NCBI RefSeq assembly: GCF_963259705.1
Contig: NC_081842.1
Location: forward strand, 94,106,433-94,170,432
Direction of reading: 5' to 3'
DNA from: Myotis daubentonii
Lineage: Eukaryota; Chordata; Mammalia; Chiroptera; Vespertilionidae
Length of the DNA: 64,000 nucleotides
Under the pieces are notes generated by a model, which saw only the letters and a program-made list of their open reading frames with translations, was not told where the DNA came from and made no database searches. Made by a program: the position numbers and the translations under genes. This document shows positions 21,536 through 32,260 of the stretch, one piece after another. Positions within the stretch are counted from its first letter, which is position 1; every line of letters starts with the position of its first letter.

Positions 21536-22307
21536 CTAGAGGCCCAGTGCACGAAATTCGTGCATGGGGATGTGTGGTGTGTGTCACTCAGCACAGCCTG
21601 CACTCTCTCCAATCTGGGACCCCTCGAGGGATGTCCGACTGCCCGTTTAGGCCTGATCCTGGTCGTCCTAAATGGGCATTCGTACATCCCTATCACAATC
21701 CGGAACTATTGGCTCCCAACCACTCACCTGCCTGCCTGCCTGATTGCCCCTAACCCAGCCATGGTCAAACTACGGCCCGTGGGCCGGATCCGGCCCGTTT
21801 AAAATGAATAAAACTAAAAAAAAAAAAAAAAAAAAAGACCGTACCCTTTTATGTAATGATGTTTACTTTGAATTTATATTAGTTCACACAAACACTCCAT
21901 CCATGCTTTTGTTCCGGCCCTCCGGTCCAGTTTAAGAACCCATTGTGGCCCTCGAGTCAAAAAGTTTGCCCACCCCTGCCCTAACTGCTTCCCTGCCAGT
22001 CTTATTGCACCTAACTGCCCTCCTCTGCCAGCTTGGCCACCCCCAACTGCCCTTCCCTGCTGGCCTGGTAACCCCTAACTGCCCTCCCCTGCAGACGTGG
22101 TTGCCCCCAACTGCCCTCCCCTGCAGGCCTGGTTCCCCCAAACTGCCCTCCCATGTTGATCTGATCACCCACAACTGTCCTCACCTGCTGGCCTGGTTGC
22201 CCACAACTGCCCTCCCCTGACTACAATCTTGTTGTGGCCACATGGGGGCGGCCATCTTGCATGTTGGAGTGGCGGTCAATTTGCATATCACTCTTTTATT
22301 AATAGGA
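21536..22307 (-). mobile_element. Helitron in L1 ORF2, hosting an hAT
   Basis: Minus-strand 5' end TCCTATTAATAAAAGAG at the right, 3' hairpin 'gcacgaaattcgtgc' and GGGCCTCTAG at the left. The interior is a 'cctcccctgcaggcctggtt' type array. A 223-bp hAT is inserted near the 3' side. L1 text continues at 22308 (tggaacagacaag). Confidence 0.92.
21756..21978. mobile_element. Non-autonomous hAT inside the Helitron
   Basis: Ends cagccatggtcaaac and the complement of caggggtgggcaaac, with 'gtgggccggatccggcccg' inside the left end and a long A run (about 21809-21836). An 8-bp duplication of Helitron sequence flanks it (ccctaacc / ccctaact). No transposase frame. Confidence 0.88.
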
Positions 22308-22478
22308 TGGAACAGACAAGAGACCTGAGAAATCAACCCAAGCAATTAAGCTCAATTAATATTTGACAAAGGAGGCAAGGGCATACAATGAAGTCAAGAC
22401 AATCTTGACAATAAATGGTATTGGGAAAATTGGACAGATACATGCAAAAAAATGAAACTAGACCAGCAACGTACACCT

Positions 22479-23279
22479 TCCTATCTAATAATAGACAAAC
22501 ATGGTAATTGACTGTACCTTCACTACACCTCCCATTGGCTAATCAGTGCCATATGCAAACTAGCCGCCATCAAAGATGGCGGCTAATTTGCATACTGCGG
22601 GCAGGGCTGGCCAGTGCCAGACACCATCCGGGCCCCCGTTTGCGGCTCTGGGAGGCTGGGCTTAGATGGTGCAATTGTGTCACCTAAGCCCAGCCCCAGC
22701 CGGGACCCCCATGTGCCGCCTAAGCCACGTGCACCTAAGCCCCACCCCCAGGTGGGACACCCATGTGCCGCCTAAACCCTGTTGCCAGTCAGGACCCCAT
22801 GGTGATCCCAGAGCAGGCAAGTGCGGAGGGCGGGCGGCCCCCAGGTGAGCTTGCTCCTGGGATCGCCATGGCGATCTCAGAGCAAGAAAGTTCCCCATAG
22901 GCAGCACCCAGCAGGGCCTGCCCCCGGTCTCTGCAGTGATCCGGTGATCCATGAGCAGGAAAGCACAGCCTGCAGACAGCACCCCACCCTGGCCACAGCT
23001 CAAGGGAAAGAAAAACACGCAGTGGAGGCCAGAGCCTGAGAGATCAACACAGAGGGGCACCTGCTCCAAACTTCTATGGTGTGGCTGGGGGCAGGCCCCC
23101 AGCAGACACACACACTCACACACACACACACACACACAGGACGCCTGCTCTGAGCCTCTGCTGCCAGACTGTGGCTGTCAGTAGGACATCCACTGAGGGC
23201 TCCCGGACTGTGAGAGGGGCAGGCTGGGCTGAGGGAACCCCACCGCCCAGCGCACAAATTTCGTGCACTGGACCTCCAG
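22479..23279 (+). mobile_element. Helitron in L1 ORF2
   Basis: 5' TCCTATCTAATAATAG; 3' hairpin 'gcacaaatttcgtgc' and CCAG (CTAG mutated). It contains a 'cattggctaatcag' block like the elements at 87 and 1617, GC-rich repeats ('cagccccagccgggac') and a CA microsatellite near 23107-23140. L1 resumes with 'tacacaataataaactc'. Confidence 0.9.
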
Positions 23280-23415
23280 TACACAATAATAAACTCAAAA
23301 TGGATAAAAGACTTAAATGTAAGTCAGAAAACCATAAATATCCTAGAAGCAACAAGAGTCAGCAAAGTCTCATACATCTCTCATAGCAATATGTTTGTAA
23401 ATGCATCTCCTAGGA

Positions 23416-23645
23416 CAGTGATGGTGAACCTTTTGAGCGTGTCAGAATTTTGAAAACCCTAACTTAACTCTGGTGCCATGTCACATATAGAAATTTTTTG
23501 ATATTTGCAACTATAGGAAAACAAATATTTATATTTTTGATAGATATTTTATATATTTAAATGCCATTTAACAAAGAAAAATCAACCAAAAAAAATGAGT
23601 TCACGTGTCACCTCTGACAGGCGTGTCATAGGTTTGCCATCATTG
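23416..23645. mobile_element. Non-autonomous hAT in L1
   Basis: A 230-bp element with terminal repeats (cagtgatggtgaacc / complement of caatgatggcaaacc) and AT-rich interior. It is flanked by a perfect 8-bp duplication, tcctagga (23408-23415 and 23646-23653), itself a palindrome. No coding frame. Confidence 0.92.
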
Positions 23646-23689
23646 TCCTAGGACAAGGGAAACTAAGGAGAAAATTAACAAATGGGACA

Positions 23690-24061
23690 TCCTATATAAT
23701 AAAAGCCTAAGATGCTAAGTGTCTGGTTATCTGGCCGTTTGTTCAAACAATCAAAGTTTAATATGCTAATGATATGCTAAGGCTGCTCAACCCCTGGCTA
23801 TGATGTGCACTGACCATTAGGGGGCAGATGCTCCAACTTAGGTTAGCTTACTGCTGGGGTCTGGCTAATCAGGACTGAGTGAGACAGGCCAGGCACACCC
23901 TGGAGCCTTCCCACGGTCCCTCCCTAGCTGGCCAACCTCCCTCATCCCTCCCCAGCCCCAATCATGCACCAGTGGGGTCCCTCAGCCTGCCCTGTGCCCC
24001 TTCGCAATCCTGGGTGAAGGACCTCTCCTGAGTGCACGAATTTCATGCATCTGGCCTCTAG
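23690..24061 (+). mobile_element. Helitron, first of a head-to-tail pair
   Basis: 5' TCCTATATAATAAAAG; 3' 'tgcacgaatttcatgca' hairpin then GGCCTCTAG. It has the 'gatgtgcactgaccattagg' block. The next Helitron begins on the next base. Confidence 0.93.
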
Positions 24062-24250
24062 TCTAAAATAATAAAAGGGTAATATGCTAATTAGACCAGA
24101 CGTCCTTCTGGACATCATTCCAGATGTCCTTCCAGATGAAGCTGGGGCCAGAGTGAAGCCTGGGTCCCGGGGGCTAGAGGGAAGCTGGTGCTGGCAGCCA
24201 GGGGAAGAAAGGCCTACTCTTGCACAAATTTTCATGCATTGGGCCTCTAG
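24062..24250 (+). mobile_element. Short Helitron, second of the pair
   Basis: TCTAAAATAATAAAAGGG at the left, 'tgggcctctag' at the right. At 189 bp it is little more than the two termini. It shares the 'cattccagatgtcc' type repeat with the elements at 8166 and 15496. L1 resumes at 24251. Confidence 0.9.
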
Positions 24251-25305
24251 TATCAAAATATAAAGCTTTTGCACAGAAAAAGAAATTATCAACAAAATGA
24301 AAAGGAAGCCCACTGTATGGGAGAACATTTTTGCCAATGATAAACCTGATAAAGGGTTAATATCCAAAATATATAATGAACTTATACAACTTAACAAAAG
24401 GAAGACAAATAATCCAATTTAAAAATGTGCAAAGGACCTAAAAAGACACTTCAAAGTGGACATACAGTTGGCCATGAGACATATGAAATAATGGTCAGTC
24501 ATTAATCATCAGAGAGATGCAAATTAAAAGGACAATGAGGTAGCACCTCACACCTGCCAGAATGGCTATCATCAACAAATCAACAAAAGACAAGTGCTGG
24601 TGAGGATGTGGAGAAAAGGGACCTTAGTAAAGTGTTGGGGGAATGCAGACTGGTGTAGCCATTATGGAAAGCAGTATGGAGTTTCCTAAAAAAATAAATA
24701 AATAAATATGGAGCTTCCATTTGACCCAGTAATCCCATTTCTATGAATATATGCTAAGAAACCTGAAAAGCCAATCAGAAAGAATGTATGCACCCACCCC
24801 TATGTTCATAGCAGAGGAATTTACAATAGCTAAGATCTGGAGGCTGCCCAAGTGGTCATTAGTAGATGAGTGGATAAAAAACTTTGGTACCTTTACACCA
24901 TGGAATACTATGGAGCAGTAAAAAAGAAGGATCCCTTACCCTCAACATGGAGGGAACTGGAGAGTATTATGCTAGGCAAAATAAGCCAGTCAGAGAAAGA
25001 CAAGTATCACATGGTCTCATTCATATGTGGAATCTAATGAACAAATTAAACTGATGAACAAAATAGATCCAGAGACATAAAAGCATGGAACAGACTGTTG
25101 AATCTCAGAGGGAAGGTGGTGGTAGGTGAGGGTTTGGGAAGAGATCAACCGAAGAACTTGTATACGTTTATGCAGAACCAGTGGACACAGACAATAAGAC
25201 GGTAAAGGCCTGGGCTGGGTGAGAAGCGGGGATTTGAGGAGTAAGGGGAAAATAAAATAAAAGGGGGGACATCTGTAATACTCCCAACAATGAAGATTTT
25301 TAAAT
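24251..25305 (+). pseudogene. L1 ORF2 C-terminal end and 3' UTR
   Basis: The final piece of the split L1: 'tatcaaaatataaagctttt', through 'gtggagaaaagggacc', 'ggaatactatggagcag' and 'atgctaggcaaaataagcc', to the 3' UTR and an A-rich end near 'caacaatgaag'. The same 3' end recurs at 20345-20940, 39033-39240 and 50270-50480. Confidence 0.85.
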
Positions 25306-26061
25306 TGCTCTTTTAAGGCTACTTTCTCTAAGGAACTTTTTAAATTAATCATTATATAAAGTTTACATATATATTTTATAAATGTAAGTGTGAAACAAAT
25401 CACCTTCCTGTGAAATCTATAACATATTTAATTGGATACAAAACAATAAAGCATAAATATGCATCAGGATCATGGAGATGAGCTGCTTTTGCCACTGGGG
25501 AAAGCACAAATATAGATTGATCGTTAAAATTCAAGGCTATGAATTCACTCCTTCAGGGTAAAAATACATTTTATTTTGATGTTTTTTCAGTGGATTTGGC
25601 AAGAATAATATTAACAAAGATTAGTGAATGTACTTGAATCATTCAGTGTATTGGAGTAGCAGTGTTTTGCAGTGAACATGCTAATATATTTAATGCATTT
25701 TGAAACTTCTTTCTTTATTATGTAATTTACTCTAAAATAATTAATTTTTTGGATGCTGCGAACATCAGCTACTTTAATAATATTGGACAAATGTTCATTG
25801 TAAATGTCAAAACACAAAGTGAGAAATAAAATATCACTGTTATTTTTAACCATGTGATTTACCAAAAGCAGTTTCTAGGGACCAGCAAGAAGGATGAATG
25901 ACACAAAGTATTCCTTTAATCAGAATTCAAGGGTTGGTATATTATTTATTGCTCAGGTTTAAATGTAGGTTTACTACAATTCTAAAACAGAATTGTGTAT
26001 AACTTTATCAATATTTTTAGAACATATAAAAGTTAGCTTATATTTTGTTATAAACTTTTTT
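25306..26061. other. AT-rich DNA, no gene seen
   Basis: Unassigned. Frames are short and without recognisable motifs. Confidence 0.6.
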
Positions 26062-26064
26062 AAT

Positions 26065-26111
<47 letters not shown>
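26062..26111. repeat. (TA)n microsatellite
   Basis: About 22 uninterrupted AT dinucleotides. A Helitron 3' end abuts it. Confidence 0.95.
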
Positions 26112-26116
<5 letters not shown>

Positions 26117-26558
26117 GACCCAGTGCATGAAATTCATACACTGGGGCAGGGGTGTCCTTCAGCCCAGCCTGCGCCCTCTCCAATCTGGGACCCCTCAGGA
26201 CAGTCGGACATCCCTCTCACAATCCAGGACTGCTGGCTCCCAACCGCTCACCTGCCTGCCTGCCTGATTGCCCCTAACCATTCCCCTGCCAGCCTGATCA
26301 ATGCCTAACTGCTCCCCTGCTGGCTCGGTTGCCTCCAACTGCCCTCCCCTGCCAGCCTGCTCACCCACAACTGCCCTCCCCTGCCAGCCTGGTTGCCCCT
26401 AACTGCCCTCCCTTGCTGGCCATCTTGTGGCTGTGGGTGCCACCATCTTTGAGGGCGTGGCAGTCAATTAGCATATTCCCTCCTTATTGGCTGTGGGCGC
26501 CGCCATCTTTGAGACGATGTGAGGGTCAATTAACATATTCCCTCTTTATTAGGTAGGA
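26112..26558 (-). mobile_element. Helitron with duplicated 5' end
   Basis: Minus strand: 5' TCCTACCTAATAAAGAG at the right, 3' hairpin and CTAA (TTAG on plus) at the left. The 5'-terminal region is present twice: 'ggcagtcaattagcatattc' and, about 75 bp on, 'gagggtcaattaacatattc'. An earlier internal copy of the terminus therefore remains. Confidence 0.87.
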
Positions 26559-26636
26559 TATATACATTTAAATCAGTAGACTCTTAATTCAGGTGCAGTT
26601 ATTTTGATTCTCTATAAACATCCTGATTTATTTATT

Positions 26637-26830
26637 TATGTTTTTAATTTACCTTTATTGTTGAAAGAATTACAGATGTCCCCTATTTCTCCTCATTGAC
26701 CCCTTCCAACCCCGCCCCCCCAAAACCCTCCCCACCACACTATTGCCTGTGTCCATGCATATAAGTTCTTTGGTTAATCTCCTCCCCACCCCACCCCCAT
26801 TCCCACCTTCTATTCTACTTAACATTTTGA
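26637..26830 (-). mobile_element. L1 3' UTR, antisense
   Basis: 'aagaattacagatgtccc', C-rich stretch, then 'attgcctgtgtccatgcata'. This is the reverse complement of the L1 3' end seen at 39033-39240, with the T-rich tail at the left. Confidence 0.75.
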
Positions 26831-27365
26831 GGTTAATAAATATATCATTGACTTCTTTTTATCCACAAAATTTAGACCACAACGATTATATGTTATAGAT
26901 GCTAAATACCAGTACATATTTGGTAAAGGAAGAAAATGTAAATAAGGAATATTTTAAAAGATGATTTTATTACATAAGATAGTTTATACTGTTTGAATCT
27001 CCAAGAAATAACAATAAAAATTTATTTAAACAAACCCAGATGCAGTCACAAAATATCTGAAGATGATGTTTAAGTTTTTCACCTAACGCCTTTAGAGAAC
27101 TCTTCTTCTTAAGGTGAACAAAAACCCCATTTAGTCTAGTCAAATGGATACAATTCTGTCTTAAATCTATTCTTAGTCTTAGCTGTCTACTAGAAGACAG
27201 GTGATCAGCTTCAACCCATCATTTATGAAACATTTATTTATTCTTGCTTCTTTAAACTAACCTGTTATGTCCACTTCATTTTTTGTTGTTGTTAATCTTG
27301 CTCCTTCAGATGTTGAATACACCAGGCATTAGTCATAAAACTTTTAATTTTCTCTATGTAAATTC

Positions 27366-27400
<35 letters not shown>

Positions 27401-27427
27401 TGGTCATATTATCATTGGCTTGGTTTC
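26831..27427. other. AT-rich DNA with a GT microsatellite
   Basis: A (GT)n run of about 16 units lies at 27367-27399. The rest is unassigned. Confidence 0.65.
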
Positions 27428-28130
27428 CAGTGGTTCTAAACATAGGCACATGCCCCACAGGGGGGGCAATTTAATTTTTAACTCAGGCAATTTGAGAATG
27501 AGTTATTAATAGTGAATTGTTTGCATTTATTGTGGTTCTAGGGGCCTCATATACAGTATGTAAATATATATTCTGACATATTTATGCATTTCAGTTCTCT
27601 ATTATATGTTTTGAAACTTTATTTGCTATTTTTCATATCACTTCATATTATTATTTTTTTAATATATTTTATTGATTTTTACAGAGAGGAAGGGAAAGGG
27701 ATAGAGAGTCAGAAACATCGATGAGAGAGACACATCCATCAGCTGTCTCCTGCACACCCCCTACTGGGGAAGTGCCTGCAACCAAGGTACATGCCCTTGA
27801 CCAGAATTGAACCTGGGACCTTTCAGTCCAAAGGTCGATGCTCTATCCACTGAGCCAAACCCGTTAGGGCCATATTATTATTTTTTTTTAACAATTTCTT
27901 ACTGCTCTCTTCCTCAGTACTTCAACTGTCGTTTCATTCTTTTATTTTTCTCTTTCATGGATGCCATGATCTTTGGAAGCTGGTTTAGACCAAGTAAGTG
28001 TCCTTTTAGGCTTCCTCCACGTGAATAGGAGTTCACTCTTTGAATGATAAGAATTAGATGTCGCAGGGCAGGCATCAGGATTTTAGAGATGCTTAGGTGG
28101 ACATGACCAAGAAAATGTTGGGAACCACTG
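27428..28130. mobile_element. Possible old hAT, split by a Ves SINE
   Basis: The left edge cagtggttctaaac and right edge complementary to cagtggttcccaac are hAT-type (MER5/Charlie-like) termini in inverted orientation. Removing the SINE leaves about 480 bp. No matching 8-bp duplication is seen, so these could be ends of two separate old elements. Confidence 0.4.
27652..27871 (-). mobile_element. Ves SINE
   Basis: The minus strand gives 'ggctcagtggatagagcatc', B-box 'aggttcaattctggtcaagg', the CT-rich region and an A-rich tail. Flanking copies of 'catattattatttttt' look like its target duplication. Confidence 0.92.
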
Positions 28131-29554
28131 CTCTAAACACTTTGAGGAAACTCATCCTGCTCTCTCAGTTGAGAACCAACTGTTGATTTGATATCTCCAT
28201 TTATAAGTCTAGCAGGCCTCCCTAACTCAACAGGCTGAAAGAGATTAGTTGATTCCCAACCCCTCCATCCGGATTTTTTCTTTAGACATTCTTCCTAATC
28301 TCAGGAAATACCATAATTACACCCAGTAGCTCCAGTCCAAAACATAGGAGTCATTCTGAATTTCCCCCATTTTCTCATTCCTCATCTACCTCATCTCATT
28401 TCTCATACCAAACCTATTAATAAGTCTTTTAAGTCCTATCTAAAATATCAAGTTCAAATCTATCTACTTCTCTATGCCTACCACCACTCCTGAATTAAAG
28501 CCACGATTTTCTTACCTGGACCTTAGAAATTGTTTCCCAATCATGTTCTCTGCTTCAATTTTTGCCCTACTCTTTTTTTTATTATTTTTTTAAAATTTCT
28601 ATACAGAATCCAAAGAAATTGTTAAAAGTGTAAGTCAGACAGTGCCTTTCCAGCTTACAGCCTCTTAAGAGATGTGATATACTAAGAATAGAGTCCATAT
28701 ACCTTACCTAGAAGGTTCTATATTATCTGGCTTCTGCTTACCTTGAACCATTATCATCCTCACTCAACAAGATCAAAGCACACCAGATTATCTAGGTTTT
28801 CAAGTACTTTCTGGATTCAGACACTTAGCTGTTCCTCTGTTAGAACGTTTTTTGCTAAGATATTTATACAGTGAGCTTCTTTATTCCATTCTTAGTTGAA
28901 ATGTCACTTCCCATATAGGGTTGCCAGAAAAAAAATACAGGATGCCCCTTAAATTTAAACTTCAGATGAACAACATTTATATATTTTTGGTGACTCTTGT
29001 AAATATTGCAAAGGACATAAATATACAAACAGAAAATGTGTTGGTATTCTGAAATTTAGATTTAACCAGTGTCTTGTATTTTTCTTTGCTCAGTCTGACC
29101 ACCCAACTACCAGAAGCCTTCTTTCACTTGCAGTATCTCATCCTATGTGTTACTTATATTGCACTTCACACATTTTATAATGATTTATATATATTTATTT
29201 GAATATATGGCAAGGCCTTTTCATTAGCAAAATAGTCCTTTTTGGCACATAGTAGGTACTCAATGAAAAATTACAAATGAATTAATTAATTCAATATATT
29301 GTTTTGAAAAGTGTGCCAGAGTGTAACCAGAGGACCAAGTTCTACCCCGGACTCCCACATTTGCCTACTAAAGAGTTTATGAAAATTGCATAATTTTCTG
29401 AGGGTCATATTTTCATCTTTATATTGGGAAAAACAGTACCAGTTCTTCTGGCTTCACAGAGTGGTAAAAAGACTAAATACTATGGTTATAATATTTTTAC
29501 ATTTTATAAAGTGCTAAAAGGAAAAACGTGATATTATGAAAACACAGTGACTAT
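28131..29554. other. Unassigned DNA with one old repeat
   Basis: No supported frame. At about 28918-29110, 'agggttgccagaaaaaaaat' plus 'acaggatgccccttaaattt' looks like an ancient mammalian DNA-transposon or MER-type repeat that I cannot name. A MIR/L2-like 'ggcacatagtaggtactcaa' lies near 29250. Confidence 0.5.
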
Positions 29555-29577
29555 TATTATAATGTTAATACTGCCCA

Positions 29578-29798
29578 GCCTTCACCGGTTTTGTTCAGTG
29601 GATAGAGCATTGGCTTGCGGAGTGAAGGGTCACGGGCTCGATTCCGGTCAAGGGCACATGCTTGGGTTGTGGGCTTGATCCCCAGTAGGGGTGTGTAGGA
29701 GGCAGCCAATCAATAATTCTTTCTCATCATTGATATTTCTATGTCTCTCTCCTTCTCCCTTCCTTTCTGAAATCAATAAAAGTATATTTAAAAAATAA
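29578..29798 (+). mobile_element. Ves SINE near L1 5' edge
   Basis: 'gttcagtggatagagcattg', 'gctcgattccggtcaaggg', CT-rich tail and A-rich end. A perfect 17-bp duplication flanks it (aatgttaatactgccca at 29561-29577 and 29799-29815). Confidence 0.94.
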
Positions 29799-30987
29799 AA
29801 TGTTAATACTGCCCAAAGCAGTATACATATTTTCAATGTAATTCCTATCAAAATTTAAATTGCATTATTTTACAGAAATAGAATAATTCTAAAAGCTGTA
29901 TGGACCTGTAACAACTTTGAATATCCAATGCAATCTTAAGAAAGAACAAAGCTGGAGGCATCATACTCCCTAATTTCAAATTATATTAAAAAGCTATAGT
30001 AATTAAAGCAAAATGGTGTTGGCATACAAATAGACACAAAATAATGGAACAGAATAAAGAGCTCAGAAACAAACCCATGCATAGATGGCCAATTAATTTA
30101 CAAAAAGAGTCAGAAACATATAATAGAGAAAGAACAATCTCTTCAAGAGATAGTGTTAGCCATTGGACAGCTATATTCAGAATAATAAAACTGAACTACT
30201 ATCTTACACCATGCACAGAAATTAACCCAAAATGGATTAAAGACTTGAATCTACAACCTAAATCCATAAAACTCCTAGAAGAATCATAAGCATCCGTCTT
30301 GGTGGTGACTTTTAAAATATGATACCAAAAGCAAAAAATGAAAAATAAGTAAAAATATATTAAATTAAAAAGTGTCTGAAGAACAACAAAACTCATAGAC
30401 AAAATTAAAAGGAAAAACACTAAATGGGAACAAATATATTTAAATCATGCATCTAATAAAGAGACTAATATCCAAAATATTTAAAGAACTCATACAATTC
30501 AATGGCAATAAATAAATAAATAAATAAACAAATAAATAAATCCCCTTCAAAACTGGGCAGAAGATCTGAATAGACATGTTTCCAAATCTGACACAGAGAT
30601 GGCCAAAAAGTGTAAGAGAGGATACTCTTCATCATTAACATCCAAGAAATGTCAATCAAAACCACAATGAGATATCACCTCGCACCTGCTGGAAAGGCTA
30701 TTGATAATAAGATAATACATATCAAACGTTGGCAAAGACCTGTTCCTGGGAATGTAAATTGTTGCAACCACTATGGAAAGTAGTATGGATGTTCCTCAAA
30801 AATTAAAAATAAAACTGCCATATGCCACAGCAATTCCACTTGTGGATACTTATCTGAAAAAAAAAAAATAGTAATTCGACATGGTACATGAACCCCCATG
30901 TTCATTGCAGTATTATTTACAATATCTAAAATATGGAAACAACTTGAATGTTTATCAACAAATAAATGGATACCAATATTATACATG

Positions 30988-31385
30988 TCTTCTAATATAT
31001 AAAGAGCCAGGGTCCGTCATGACCTAAACAACTGGACAGATGACCGAACAGGAGGCTAGGGTCCAGGCCAGCGATGTGGAAGTCAGTCCTGGGTCCTGGC
31101 CAGCATGGCAGAAGTCAGTCCTGGGTCCTGGCCACCCATGGTGTGGTGGCAGGAGGGTGCTGTGGGCCCTGGCTGCCCGTGGCACAGTAGCGGGAAGAAG
31201 CTGTGGGAGCGGTGCCATTCTGCGATCAGACTGACCTCTGGGTTCCTACCCCAGGCCCACAGGCCTGGGGAACCAGAGCCATGCTGCAATGGGACCCTAG
31301 TCGAGGGGTCCCAGATTGTGAGAGTGTGCAGGCAGGGCTGAGAGACCCCCCCAAGTACACGAATTTTTGTACACCAGGCCTCTAG
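30988..31385 (+). mobile_element. Helitron, first of a head-to-tail pair
   Basis: 5' TCTTCTAATATATAAAGAGC; 3' 'acacgaatttttgt' hairpin then GGCCTCTAG. The interior has 'gaagtcagtcctgggtcctg' repeats. Confidence 0.87.
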
Positions 31386-32004
31386 TGTGTGTGTGTGTAT
31401 AAAAATAAAGGGGTAATATGCAAATTGGCTGTCACACCTTCACACAAGATGATGGTTCCCATGTTGTCAAAAAGATGGCTGCCCCCATGTCATCACAAGA
31501 TGGCCATCACAAGATGGCCAGCAGGGGAGGGCAGTTGTGGGTGATCAGGCCAGCAGGGGAGGGCAGTTAGAGGTGACCAGGCCTGCAGGGGAGAGCAGGT
31601 GGGGGTGACCCGGTTGGCAAGGGTGGGCAGTTAGGGGCAACCAGGCTGGCAGGAGAGGGCAGTTAGGGGTGACTGGGCCAGCAGGGAAGAGCAGTTGGGG
31701 GCAACCAGGACAGCAGGGGAGCAGTTAGGCATTGATCAGGCTGTCAGGGGAGTGGTTAGGGGGTGATCAGGCTGGCAGGCAGAAGCAGTTAGGGGCAATC
31801 AGACAGGCAGCAGACAAGCAGTTGGGAGCCAGCAGTCCCGGATTGTGACAGAGATGTCCAACTGCCGGTTTAGGCCCGATCCCAGAGGGATCGGGCCTAA
31901 ACCGGCAGTCGGACATCCCTCAAAGGGTCACATATTGGAGAGGGTGCAGGATGGACTGAGTGACCTCCCCCCCAGTGCATGAATTTTGTGCACCGGGCCT
32001 CTAG
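31386..32004 (+). mobile_element. Helitron, second of a pair, with large palindrome
   Basis: The 5' terminus has degenerated into a GT run followed by ATAAAAATAAAGGGG. The 3' end is hairpin plus GGGCCTCTAG. It carries the best subterminal palindrome in the window: 31-bp arms with one mismatch and a 3-base loop (31853-31917). The interior has 'gggcagttaggggtgaccagg' type repeats. Confidence 0.87.
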
Positions 32005-32260
32005 TATATAATATTTAGCCATAAGTAAAATATAAAATAGTGCCATTTGCAACAACATGGATAAAACTTCAGAGCAATATGCTAAGTGGAATAAGTCACT
32101 GAGAAAGACAAATGCCATGTAATATATTTTATGTGTGGAACCTAAAAATAAATTTTAAAAAATCATAGATACAGAGAATAGATTGGTTGTTGCCAGAGGC
32201 AGTGGGTAGAGAGTAGAAGAAACAGGTAAATGTTTGTGTGTGTTGGGGTTTTCTTTTTTT

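Larger units (their letters stand above)
9891..25305 (+). mobile_element. Full-length LINE-1 split by nested insertions
   Basis: Reading only the L1 pieces in order gives a 5' UTR (from gagagattccaaaatggctg), ORF1, ORF2 endonuclease, reverse transcriptase, C-terminal region and 3' UTR, about 6 kb in total. The pieces are 9891-11336, 12264-12772, 13276-13669, 13889-14156, 15373-15495, 18453-19930, 20941-21310, 22308-22478, 23280-23415, 23646-23689 and 24251-25305. At each break the L1 text resumes where it stopped, allowing for target duplications. All frames are decayed, so the copy is inactive. No clear flanking duplication was found. Confidence 0.88.
29555..32260 (+). mobile_element. 5'-truncated L1 with three insertions
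   Basis: L1 ORF2 text from the post-palm region ('actgcccaaagcagtatac', 'KDLNLQPKSIKLLEES') through the C-terminus to near 32250. It is interrupted by a Ves SINE (29578-29798) and two Helitrons (30988-32004). A 'aataaataaataaataaa' array sits at about 30508-30540. More diverged than the L1 at 9891. Confidence 0.8.
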
